Below are positions 7,366 through 15,189 of a stretch of DNA of 24,345 nucleotides, one piece after another. The stretch covers positions 1 to 24,345 of the forward strand of contig JBHHWI010000038.1 of assembly GCA_046756445.1 (NCBI GenBank). Reading direction: 5' to 3'. The position numbers and the translations under genes were made by a program. The notes under the pieces were generated by a model that ran no database searches, had not been told where the DNA came from, and was given only the letters and a program-made list of their open reading frames with translations. Every line of letters begins with the position of its first letter. Position 1 is the stretch's first letter. The stretch comes from JACZWL01 sp046756445 (GTDB lineage Bacteria > Pseudomonadota > Gammaproteobacteria > Steroidobacterales > Woeseiaceae).

Positions 7366-10300
7366 ATGAGCACAGCGCGCGACGATCTGCCAGGCGTATC
7401 AGGCAGTGCGGAGACGGCACCATTGCGGTTCGTCACGGCCGCCTCGTTGTTTGACGGCCACGACGCCGCCATCAACATCATGCGCCGCCTGATCCAGGCC
7501 GAGGGCGCGGAAGTGATTCACCTCGGACACAACCGCAGCGTCGAGGACATCGTTCGCGCGGCCGTCCAGGAAGATGCCGACGGCATCGCGGTCAGTTCCT
7601 ACCAGGGCGGTCACAGCGAGTTCTTCCGCTATACGGTGGACAGACTGGCCGAGCTCGGCGCGCCGCACATCAGGGTATTCGGCGGTGGTGGCGGAACGAT
7701 AACGCCTGAAGAGATCGGGGAATTGATGGAGTATGGCGTCGAACGGATCTACCACCCGCATGACGGCATGGCGATGGGGCTAAGGGAGATGATCAGGGAC
7801 CTGATAGCCCGTACCGTCAAAGCGCGCCGCGAAAGAAGCGCCCCGGTGAGCGTATCGCCCGGCACGACAATTGACATTGCGGCCACGATGTCGGCGATTG
7901 AGGGAAATCACTTCGACGAAGCAAAGCTCGCCGGTCTGCGAAAAGAATGGCAGGTAAAGGCGGCCAGGGTTCCCGTCGTCGGCATTACGGGTACCGGCGG
8001 TGCAGGCAAGAGCAGTGTGACAGACGAGATTCTGAACCGCTTCCTGAGATGCTTTCAGGATATGCGAATTGCTGTGCTCGCGGTGGATCCGACGCGCCGA
8101 AGAACGGGCGGCGCGTTGCTCGGCGATCGCATCCGCATGAATTCGCTGCGTTCGGACCGCATCTACATGCGGTCCATGGCGACACGGCGGCAGCATCTCG
8201 CGACCAGCGAGATGCTTGGCGACCATATTCTCTTCCTGAAGTCATCAGGCTTCGACCTCGTGCTGGTCGAAACGGCGGGCATCGGCCAGAGTGACAGCGA
8301 AATCGTCGACCTCGTGGATTATTCGGTCTACGTGATGACCAGCGACTACGGGGCTGCAAGCCAGCTCGAAAAGATAGACATGATCGACTTCGCCGACCTG
8401 GTGGTCCTGAACAAGTACGACAGGCGCGGCGCCGAGGATGCGTTGCGGGACATTCGCAAGCAGTGGAAGCGAAATCATGCGCAGTTCGACGCCGCAGACG
8501 AGGACGTACCGGTCTACCCGACGATTGCAAGCCAGTTCAATGACCCGGGGGTCAGCTGGATGTTCTGGCAACTGTGCCGGCGGGTGGCGGAAAAGGTCGG
8601 CCTCGACGCGGAAGAATGGACGCCGGACATCGACGTCTCGCAAAAGGAACCGCGGGCCATGGCCATCATCCCGGGCAAGCGCATACGATATCTGGCGGAG
8701 ATCAGTGAGCAGGGACGGGAGATCAACCGCGGCATCGCCTCCCGGGCGGCTGCGGCCAGCCGCCTGCAGCACCTGTACGAAGCGTTGAGGGTACTGGAGG
8801 ATCCGAAGCTCCCCGGCACACTGGACGCCTATGCTTCCGATGCGCTGACCGGGGAGACCGACCGATCGATCCTCGTCCTGCGACAGCAATATCAGGAGGC
8901 CTTGCAGGATCTTGGCCCGGATGCCGTCAATCTGCTCAAGGACTGGCCGGCGCGGCGGGAGGCGGTGCGGGCCGAAAACTACAGCTACACGGTTCGCGGT
9001 AAGGAGGTTACCGGCGCGAATTATCGCGAGTCCCTGAGCCACCAGAAGATTCACAAAGTCGCCGCACCAGACTACCGCGATTGGGGCGAGCTGCTGACGT
9101 TCCTGATGAAAGAAAATCTGCCGGGCAGCTACCCGTACACGGGCGGCGTGTATCCGTACCGAAGGCTCAGCGAGGACCCGACCCGGATGTTTGCAGGCGA
9201 AGGAACGCCGGAGAGAACCAACCGCCGGTTCCATTATCTGTCACAGGGTCAGGATGCCGCGCGTCTGTCGACGGCCTTCGATTCCGTAACGCTTTACGGA
9301 GAGGATCCACACGAGCGGCCCGATATTTACGGCAAGGTCGGCAACTCGGGCGTCTCCATCGCATCCGCGGACGACATGAAAAAGCTGTATTCCGGGTTTG
9401 ATCTGTGCGACCCCGGGACCTCGGTGTCGATGACGATAAACGGGCCGGCGCCGATGATTCTGGCGTTTTTCATGAATGCAGCGATCGATCAGCAGGTCGA
9501 GAAACATCTCAAGGCATCCGGCGAATGGGCGGCCGCGCAGAAGAAGATAGACGATCATTTCGCTGGCAAACAGCGGCCGGAATACGTCGGCGAATTGCCA
9601 CCCGGCAATGACGGCCTCGGTCTGGGGCTCCTGGGGATGTCGGGCGACAAGCTGGTACCGAAAGAGACATACGAGAAGATTCGCGCGAACACGCTGGCGT
9701 CGGTCCGGGGAACGGTGCAGGCCGACATTCTCAAGGAGGATCAGGCACAGAACACCTGCATATTCTCGACCGAGTTCGCAATGAAGATGATGGGAGACGT
9801 GCAGGAATACTTCATCGACAACAGGGTGCGAAATTATTACAGCATTTCAATCAGCGGCTATCACATCGCCGAAGCCGGCGCCAATCCGATCAGCCAGCTT
9901 GCGTTCACGTTGTCGAACGGGTTTACGATCGTGGAGTCCTACCTTGCACGAGGCATGGATATCGACGATTTCGCGCCGAGTTTGAGTTTCTTCTTCTCCA
10001 ACGGCATGGATCCGGAATATACGGTCATCGGCCGGGTCGCCAGACGTATCTGGGCCAGGGCCATGCGGGAGCGCTACGGCGCGAGCCCGAGAAGCCAGAT
10101 GCTGAAATATCATGTGCAGACGTCGGGCCGCAGCCTGCACGCGCAGGAAATCAGCTTTAACGACATTCGTACGACGCTTCAGGCCCTTTACGCGCTGTTC
10201 GATAATTGCAACAGCCTGCACACCAACGCGTTCGACGAAGCGATTACCACGCCGACGGAACAGTCTGTCCGTCGTGCCGTGGCGATTCAGATGATCATTT

Positions 10301-10809
10301 CCAGGGAACTCGGGCTCAATTTCTGCGAGAACCCGTGGCAGGGCTCGTTCATTATCAGCGAGCTGACGGATCTCGTCGAGAAAGCCGTATACGAAGAGTT
10401 TGACCGCATCTCCGAGCGCGGCGGCGTGCTGGGCGCGATGGACACGATGTATCAGCGCGGCAAGATTCAGGAAGAGAGCCTCTACTACGAGAGTAAGAAG
10501 CACGATGGTTCGCATCCCCTCATCGGCGTCAACACGTTTCTGCCGAAGGCCGGGCAGGAGGATGAAGTTCACGATCTCGAGCTGATCAGATCGAGCGAAT
10601 CCGAAAAGCAGGACCAGATCAGGCACGTAGCCGAGTTTCAGAAGAACCACGAGGATCAGAGACCGGCCGCCATCGCGCGGCTTCAAAAGGTCGCGGGGTC
10701 CCGTGGAAACGTCTTTGCGGAGCTCATGGAGACCGTGAAGTCGTGTTCGCTTGGCCAAATCTCCTCGGCCCTCTATGATGTTGGAGGCGAATACCGCCGC
10801 AACATGTGA
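7366..10809 (+). CDS. icmF: Fused isobutyryl-CoA mutase IcmF (B12-binding, G-protein chaperone and mutase domains)
   Basis: This 1147-residue protein has the full IcmF architecture. It interconverts isobutyryl-CoA and n-butyryl-CoA by an adenosylcobalamin radical mechanism in the cytosol. Residues about 20-150 are the cobalamin-binding domain with DGHDAA (30-35, His32 as likely lower ligand) and VFGGGGGTI. A MeaB-like GTPase follows, with P-loop GTGGAGKS (209-216), VETAGIGQSDSEI and NKYD. The C-terminal mutase domain (about 560-1147) has TRMFAGEG with Phe609, KEDQAQNTC with Gln795, and GYHIAEAG with His833. Phe and Gln at the two substrate-gating positions are the isobutyryl-CoA mutase signature, where methylmalonyl-CoA mutase has Tyr and Arg. 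It is the first gene of an acyl-CoA cluster; the thioesterase gene follows closely. Control by the divergent TetR is likely. Confidence 0.97.
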   Translation: MSTARDDLPGVSGSAETAPLRFVTAASLFDGHDAAINIMRRLIQAEGAEVIHLGHNRSVEDIVRAAVQEDADGIAVSSYQGGHSEFFRYTVDRLAELGAPHIRVFGGGGGTITPEEIGELMEYGVERIYHPHDGMAMGLREMIRDLIARTVKARRERSAPVSVSPGTTIDIAATMSAIEGNHFDEAKLAGLRKEWQVKAARVPVVGITGTGGAGKSSVTDEILNRFLRCFQDMRIAVLAVDPTRRRTGGALLGDRIRMNSLRSDRIYMRSMATRRQHLATSEMLGDHILFLKSSGFDLVLVETAGIGQSDSEIVDLVDYSVYVMTSDYGAASQLEKIDMIDFADLVVLNKYDRRGAEDALRDIRKQWKRNHAQFDAADEDVPVYPTIASQFNDPGVSWMFWQLCRRVAEKVGLDAEEWTPDIDVSQKEPRAMAIIPGKRIRYLAEISEQGREINRGIASRAAAASRLQHLYEALRVLEDPKLPGTLDAYASDALTGETDRSILVLRQQYQEALQDLGPDAVNLLKDWPARREAVRAENYSYTVRGKEVTGANYRESLSHQKIHKVAAPDYRDWGELLTFLMKENLPGSYPYTGGVYPYRRLSEDPTRMFAGEGTPERTNRRFHYLSQGQDAARLSTAFDSVTLYGEDPHERPDIYGKVGNSGVSIASADDMKKLYSGFDLCDPGTSVSMTINGPAPMILAFFMNAAIDQQVEKHLKASGEWAAAQKKIDDHFAGKQRPEYVGELPPGNDGLGLGLLGMSGDKLVPKETYEKIRANTLASVRGTVQADILKEDQAQNTCIFSTEFAMKMMGDVQEYFIDNRVRNYYSISISGYHIAEAGANPISQLAFTLSNGFTIVESYLARGMDIDDFAPSLSFFFSNGMDPEYTVIGRVARRIWARAMRERYGASPRSQMLKYHVQTSGRSLHAQEISFNDIRTTLQALYALFDNCNSLHTNAFDEAITTPTEQSVRRAVAIQMIISRELGLNFCENPWQGSFIISELTDLVEKAVYEEFDRISERGGVLGAMDTMYQRGKIQEESLYYESKKHDGSHPLIGVNTFLPKAGQEDEVHDLELIRSSESEKQDQIRHVAEFQKNHEDQRPAAIARLQKVAGSRGNVFAELMETVKSCSLGQISSALYDVGGEYRRNM

Positions 10810-10835
10810 GCCGGGAAAAGGAACGGAGGGCCCAA

Positions 10836-11264
10836 GTGGACAAGACCGGTCTGGAAAGTTTTCTCGCCAATCCGACTCAATACGAGGGCACCTACCTGGA
10901 GTTTCTCGGTTTCAAGCTGGCCACATGGAAAGAAGGCTTCGCCCGACTGGAGATGCCGGTCCGGCCCGACCATCGTAATACCGTCGGGTTCCTGCATGGT
11001 GGTGTGATTGCATCGCTGCTCGATATTGCAGGCGCCGTGGCGGGCAGTCACGGCATTGCGGACGAGTTTGTCTCGATCACGATCAATTTGAACTGCGTAT
11101 TTCTGGCGCCGCACAGAGGCAACACGGTGATTGCGGAGGGCGAGCTCGTGAGAACCACGACATCCCTGTTCTTTACGCAGGCGCAACTCCTGGATGACGA
11201 GCACAAGCTTCTGTGCGCGACTGCGACGGGTACCTACAAGCCCAAACCGAGAGATTCGGAATAG
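10836..11264 (+). CDS. PaaI-type hotdog-fold acyl-CoA thioesterase
   Basis: The GTG at 10836 has a strong GGAGG six bases upstream and gives 142 residues. An earlier in-frame GTG at 10806, overlapping the icmF stop, would add ten charged residues and has no such ribosome-binding site. The hotdog signature is LHGGVIASLLD with His54-Gly-Gly and Asp63, followed by SITINLNCVFLAP and GELVRTTTSLFFTQA, typical of PaaI/YbgC-like thioesterases. These hydrolyse acyl-CoA to free acid and CoA, often releasing CoA from stalled intermediates. The substrate is not readable from the sequence; position after icmF suggests a short or branched acyl-CoA. Its TAG stop shares one base with the GTG start of the next gene, so the two are probably translationally coupled. 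Confidence 0.88.
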   Translation: MDKTGLESFLANPTQYEGTYLEFLGFKLATWKEGFARLEMPVRPDHRNTVGFLHGGVIASLLDIAGAVAGSHGIADEFVSITINLNCVFLAPHRGNTVIAEGELVRTTTSLFFTQAQLLDDEHKLLCATATGTYKPKPRDSE

Positions 11265-12037
11265 TGACATTGGCCGATCGGTTCAAACTGGACGGGCGGG
11301 TGGCGCTTGTAACGGGCGCCGGTTCCGGCCTCGGCCGGCAGTTCGCGCTGACGCTGGCCGAAGCGGGTGCGAGCGTCGTTCTCGCGGCCCGACGACGAAA
11401 CAAGCTCGAGGAAACGGCGCGCTTGATCCGAAGCGGTGGTGGCAAGGCAATCTGCGTCGACCTGGACGTGACCGATTCCGACTCGGTTCGACACTGTATT
11501 GCGGAGGCGGAGTCATCCGCCGGTGTCCCGGACGTTGTCGTCAACAACGCAGGCATCAGCCGCGAAGCATTCCTCGTCGACCTTTCTGAAGAAGACTGGG
11601 ATGCGGTGGTGAACACGAACCTCAAGGGCGTCTTCCTGGTTGGCCAGCGAGCGGCACAAGCGATGATCGAGGCCGAAAAAGCGGGCAGCATCGTCAATAT
11701 TGCGTCCATCCTCGGAATTCGCGTCAGCAAAAAACTCGCCGCGTACAATGCCGCCAAAAGCGGAGTGCTGCACCTGACCAGGGCCATGGCACTCGAATGG
11801 TCGAGGTACGGAATACGCGTCAATGCGATCGCGCCGGGTTATTTTGAAACGGATATGAACACGCGCTTCTGGGAGACCGACGCTGCCCGAAAAATGCTCG
11901 AGGCGCTCCCGATGCGTCGAACCGGCGAACTCTTCGAGTTGTCGGGGCCACTGCTGCTGCTCGCGTCCGATGCCGGCAGCTACATGACCGGCAGTACGAT
12001 CGAAGTGGATGGCGGCCATCTCTGCACGGCCGTGTAG
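11264..12037 (+). CDS. Short-chain dehydrogenase/reductase (SDR), probable hydroxyacyl-CoA or related dehydrogenase
   Basis: The GTG at 11264 overlaps the thioesterase stop (TAGTG) and gives 257 residues, a classic SDR length. The in-frame ATG at 11213 would overlap the upstream gene by 52 bp. Motifs are TGAGSGLG (17-24) for the cofactor, NNAG (94-97), Ser148, and Tyr161-x3-Lys165 in AYNAAKSGVLHLT, so the Asn-Ser-Tyr-Lys tetrad is complete. The C-terminus GSTIEVDGGH is typical of the FabG-like group. Residues after the first beta strand (AARRRNKLEE) contain arginines, which may favour NADPH, but this is only suggestive. In this neighbourhood an oxidation of a (2-methyl-)3-hydroxyacyl-CoA, similar to HSD10-type enzymes, is a reasonable guess. 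It is not proven. Confidence 0.9.
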   Translation: MTLADRFKLDGRVALVTGAGSGLGRQFALTLAEAGASVVLAARRRNKLEETARLIRSGGGKAICVDLDVTDSDSVRHCIAEAESSAGVPDVVVNNAGISREAFLVDLSEEDWDAVVNTNLKGVFLVGQRAAQAMIEAEKAGSIVNIASILGIRVSKKLAAYNAAKSGVLHLTRAMALEWSRYGIRVNAIAPGYFETDMNTRFWETDAARKMLEALPMRRTGELFELSGPLLLLASDAGSYMTGSTIEVDGGHLCTAV

Positions 12038-12050
12038 GCCGGTCCGCTGC

Positions 12051-13193
12051 ATGGGCCCGCTCAACGGTTTCAGGATCATCGAGATTGCCGGCATCGGCCC
12101 GGGCCAGCTCTGCGGCATGTTGCTCGCGGATATGGGGGCCCGGCTCGTCCGCATCGACCGCCTGCCTGGCGCGGAACCCGGCGTGCTGATTCCCGAAAAA
12201 TTCAACCTGATGAACCGCAGCCGGCCGACGGTCGCAGTCGACCTGAAGCACGCAGCCGGTGTCGACCTGGTGCTCCGCCTGTGCGAGCGCGCCGATGCGA
12301 TCTTCGAAGGCTTCCGGCCCGGCGTCATGGAGCGGCTCGGGCTTGGCCCCGGGGACTGCATGGCCCGGAACAGGCGCCTCGTGTACGGGCGCATGACCGG
12401 CTGGGGCCAGTCCGGTCCGCTGGCCGAATCCGTTGGACACGATGGCGATTACATCGCCCTGTCAGGCGCGCTTTCGGCAATTGGGCCGAAAGACGGGCAA
12501 CCTGTCGTTCCGCTCAACCTGGTGGCCGATTTCGGCGGTGGCGGGGCCTATCTCGCCCTGGGCATCCTCGCCGCGATGCTGGAGGCCGGCAGATCGGGAG
12601 AAGGGCAGGTCGTGGATGCCGCGATGGTTGACGGCGCGGCGTCGCTGATGACGCTTTTTTATGGATTGCGCGCCGCCGGCTTGTGGAACGACCAGCGCGG
12701 TTCCAACCTTCTCGATGGCGGCGCCCCGTTTTACCGGAGCTACGCGACCAGGGACGGGAAGAGCGTCGTCGTCTGTGCAATCGAGCCAAGGTTCTTTCGC
12801 GCATTGCTCGAACTGCTCGCCATCGATGACATTGAGCCGAACGATCAATACGACACCAGTAAATGGCCGGAGCACGCCACGCGTTTCGAAGCCGTTTTTC
12901 TCGGCAAAGCGCGGGACGAGTGGTGCGCATTGCTGGAGGGCAGCGAAGCGTGCTTGGCGCCCGTGCTCTCCATGGGTGAAGCGCCGGAGCACCGGCACAA
13001 CAGGGCCAGAAAGACTTTCATCGAAGTCGACGGGATCGTCCAGCCGGGCCCTGCACCGCGGTTTTCCCGTACCGAATCGGCTATCCAGAGTCCGCCGGGC
13101 ACCGGCAATACCGAGACGCTCGGCGAATGGGGCGTGCCGGAGTCCGAGATCGGCAAGCTCGAGCGGGCCGGGGTCATCGGCGCCGAGCGCTGA
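12051..13193 (+). CDS. Alpha-methylacyl-CoA racemase (CoA-transferase family III fold)
   Basis: The ATG at 12051, 13 bp after the SDR stop, gives 380 residues starting MGPLNGFRIIEIAGIGPGQ, the usual start of the alpha-methylacyl-CoA racemase group. An earlier ATG at 12009 overlaps the SDR gene. The enzyme epimerises the C2 methyl centre of 2-methylacyl-CoA so that S-specific beta-oxidation can proceed. The catalytic residues known for the mycobacterial enzyme MCR all appear with the same spacing: His130 in VGHDGDYIALSGAL, Asp160 in NLVADFGGGG and Glu245 in CAIEPRFF. Other matching segments are RMTGWGQSGPLAES, GQVVDAAMVDGAA, NLLDGGAPFY and PAPRFSRT. This makes racemase far more likely than a CaiB-type CoA transferase. 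It points to methyl-branched (isoprenoid, or sterol side chain) substrates for the operon. Confidence 0.93.
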   Translation: MGPLNGFRIIEIAGIGPGQLCGMLLADMGARLVRIDRLPGAEPGVLIPEKFNLMNRSRPTVAVDLKHAAGVDLVLRLCERADAIFEGFRPGVMERLGLGPGDCMARNRRLVYGRMTGWGQSGPLAESVGHDGDYIALSGALSAIGPKDGQPVVPLNLVADFGGGGAYLALGILAAMLEAGRSGEGQVVDAAMVDGAASLMTLFYGLRAAGLWNDQRGSNLLDGGAPFYRSYATRDGKSVVVCAIEPRFFRALLELLAIDDIEPNDQYDTSKWPEHATRFEAVFLGKARDEWCALLEGSEACLAPVLSMGEAPEHRHNRARKTFIEVDGIVQPGPAPRFSRTESAIQSPPGTGNTETLGEWGVPESEIGKLERAGVIGAER

Positions 13194-13200
13194 ACCGCGC

Positions 13201-13284
13201 TTGCCGGCGCTGATACGCTGCGTTACAATCACTTGCTTGTTGACAACAAGTTTCTGAAAACCCCTGTGACTTGTTGACTGCAAG
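13201..13284 (+). promoter_or_regulatory. Promoter with two candidate TetR operators
   Basis: TTGCCG (13201-13206), a 17-bp spacer and TACAAT (13224-13229) form a good sigma70-type promoter. Directly at the expected start site is the perfect palindrome CTTGTTG-A-CAACAAG (13236-13250). A second copy, CTTGTTGACTGCAAG (13270-13284), matches it at 13 of 15 positions, 34 bp downstream, about three helical turns on the same face. A repressor bound here would block initiation. The neighbouring TetR gene at 13313 is the natural candidate for autoregulation together with the downstream beta-oxidation genes. Function is inferred. Confidence 0.7.
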
Positions 13285-13312
13285 ACTGTACAGGCGCTTC
13301 GAGGCACCCGTT

Positions 13313-13963
13313 TTGTCAACCGATCTTCAGTCCGTCGCTGAGAATGGCCAGTCGCTGACACAGGCCGAGCGCACCGCGATCTCCGATAAGGCGATGATCG
13401 ATGCGGCGATCGAGCTGATCCTCGAGCGCGGCACCGACAAGACGACCTTGCAGGCCATCGGAGAGAAAGCCGGTTACAGCCGCGGGCTCGCGACCTACCG
13501 CTTCGGATCGAAGGCGGGTCTGTATGACGAAGTCTGCAAATGGATTTCGAGACGCTGGCTCGGATATTTGAAAGAGGGTGTCGGCGACAAATCGGGGACC
13601 GACGCGATGTGCGCCGCGCTCGATGCCTTTTTCCGGTTTATATCCGATTCGCCGCGCGATGCGCGCGTGCTCCAGATTCTCTATTGCGGTGCCGCGAGCC
13701 CGACGTCCGAATACCGGCAAACCTCTGTCAGCATTCATCAGCGTCAACAGGACGACGTGGCCAACTGGGTACGCGCCGGTATGGAATCCGGCGACATTCG
13801 CGGAGATGCGGACCCGAAGAGCATCGCGGCCCAGTACATAGCCTACATTTCGGGTATAACCTATCTCTGGCTGATAAATCCCGAATCCATCGATTTCGAA
13901 AAGGCCAACGAAGACATGAAAGCACACCTGAAATTATCACTTAGCGAAAGGTCCGGACCATGA
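13313..13963 (+). CDS. TetR/AcrR family transcriptional regulator of the beta-oxidation genes
   Basis: No ATG lies near the beginning of the frame. A TTG at 13313 with GAGG eight bases upstream gives 216 residues and leaves both operator-like repeats untranslated. The alternative TTG at 13271 starts inside the second repeat. The helix-turn-helix region is IDAAIELILERGTDKTTLQ, AIGEKAGYSRGLATYRFGSK and AGLYDEV (about residues 29-75), a TetR_N domain in which AGYSRGLATYRFGSK is the recognition helix area. The C-terminal part is a generic all-helical ligand domain. The TGA stop overlaps the thiolase ATG (ATGA), so the regulator is translationally coupled to the enzymes. This argues for a ligand-responsive repressor of this operon; an acyl-CoA ligand is inferred. 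Confidence 0.88.
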   Translation: MSTDLQSVAENGQSLTQAERTAISDKAMIDAAIELILERGTDKTTLQAIGEKAGYSRGLATYRFGSKAGLYDEVCKWISRRWLGYLKEGVGDKSGTDAMCAALDAFFRFISDSPRDARVLQILYCGAASPTSEYRQTSVSIHQRQQDDVANWVRAGMESGDIRGDADPKSIAAQYIAYISGITYLWLINPESIDFEKANEDMKAHLKLSLSERSGP

Positions 13964-15168
13964 CTGATGCATATATCCTTGATCATGTGAGAAGCCCGCG
14001 CGGCAAAGGCAGGCCGAGCGGGTCGCTGCATGAAGTAACACCAATCGAATTGTCGACCCAGATGCTCGAGAATCTCCGTGATCGCAATGATCTCGATACC
14101 AGCAAGATCGATGACGTCGTGTTCGGATGCGTGACGGCTGTCGGAGAGCAGGGCTCCTGTATTGCACGACTCGCCGTGCTGAACGCCGGCTACGACGAAA
14201 ACGTGCCGGGCAAGCAACTCAATCGATTCTGCGCCTCCGGCCTGGAGGCGGTGAATACCGCCGCGGCCGAGATCATGGCGGGACAGTCGGAGCTTACGAT
14301 CGGCGGCGGCATCGAATGCATGTCGCGCGTGCCGATGGGTTCGGACTCCGGCGCCTGGGCAGCGGATCCGGCTATTGCGTACAAAACCTATTTTGCGCCG
14401 CAGGGAATCAGCGCGGACCTGATTGCCAGCAAACACGGATTCTCGCGTGAAAATGTCGATGGATACGCGGTCGAGAGTCAGCGTCGCGCAGCAAACGCCT
14501 GGGATAGCGGCTATTTCGACAACTCGGTGACGCCGATCAGGGATCAGCTCGGCACGACCCTGCTCGACAAGGACGAACACATGCGCCCGGGCACGACGAT
14601 GGAGGACCTGGCGGGACTCAAGGCCGCGTTCGAGATACCCGGTGAACAGGCGGGCTTCGATTCCGTGGTCTTACAGAAATATCCCGAGGTGGAGTACATC
14701 AATCATGTTCATACGGGCGGCAACTCCAGTGGCATCGTCGACGGTGCAGCGGTCATGTTGCTCGGCAACAAGGAAATCGCCGACGCGCTCGGCCTCAAGC
14801 CGCGGGCCAGGATAAAGGGCTTCGCGTCGATCGGTACCGACCCGACGATCATGTTGACGGGGCCTGCGCCGTCGGCCGAAAAAGTGCTGAAGCGCTGCGG
14901 GATGACCACGGACGATATCGACCTTTTCGAACTCAACGAAGCGTTCGCATCGGTCGTCCTGCTGTTTATGCAGAAGCTCGACATCGACCACGAGCGCATC
15001 AACGTGAATGGCGGCGCAATTGCGATGGGCCATCCATTGGGCGCCACCGGCACGGTGATCCTCGGCACGGTGCTCGATGAACTGGAACGGCGCGACCTGA
15101 ATACGGCGCTGATCAATCTCTGTGTCGGCGGTGGCATGGGAACAGCGACCGTCATCGAGCGCGTTTAG
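13960..15168 (+). CDS. Acetyl-CoA C-acyltransferase (thiolase, beta-oxidation type)
   Basis: 402 residues; the ATG overlaps the TetR stop as ATGA. It catalyses the last step of beta-oxidation, thiolytic cleavage of 3-ketoacyl-CoA to acetyl-CoA (or propionyl-CoA from 2-methyl substrates) and a shortened acyl-CoA. All active-site residues are present: nucleophile Cys91 in NRFCASGLEA, His358 in GGAIAMGHPLGATG and Cys388 in NLCVGGGMGTA, along with the ELNEAFA motif. It is immediately followed, 21 bp later, by the FadB/FadJ-type gene, the usual partner. It is of the FadA/FadI-like degradative thiolase type by context. Substrate chain length cannot be read from the sequence. Confidence 0.95.
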   Translation: MTDAYILDHVRSPRGKGRPSGSLHEVTPIELSTQMLENLRDRNDLDTSKIDDVVFGCVTAVGEQGSCIARLAVLNAGYDENVPGKQLNRFCASGLEAVNTAAAEIMAGQSELTIGGGIECMSRVPMGSDSGAWAADPAIAYKTYFAPQGISADLIASKHGFSRENVDGYAVESQRRAANAWDSGYFDNSVTPIRDQLGTTLLDKDEHMRPGTTMEDLAGLKAAFEIPGEQAGFDSVVLQKYPEVEYINHVHTGGNSSGIVDGAAVMLLGNKEIADALGLKPRARIKGFASIGTDPTIMLTGPAPSAEKVLKRCGMTTDDIDLFELNEAFASVVLLFMQKLDIDHERINVNGGAIAMGHPLGATGTVILGTVLDELERRDLNTALINLCVGGGMGTATVIERV

Positions 15169-15189
15169 ACGAATGGTGGAAATCGAAAA

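Noticed and set aside
8245..10758. Two minus-strand open frames (8245-9234 and 9847-10758) across icmF
   Set aside because: Both lie inside the strongly supported icmF frame and show no motifs.
13271..13312. Earlier TTG start for the second TetR
   Set aside because: It falls inside the second operator-like repeat and lacks a ribosome-binding site, while TTG 13313 has GAGG at good distance. The true start still needs experimental proof.
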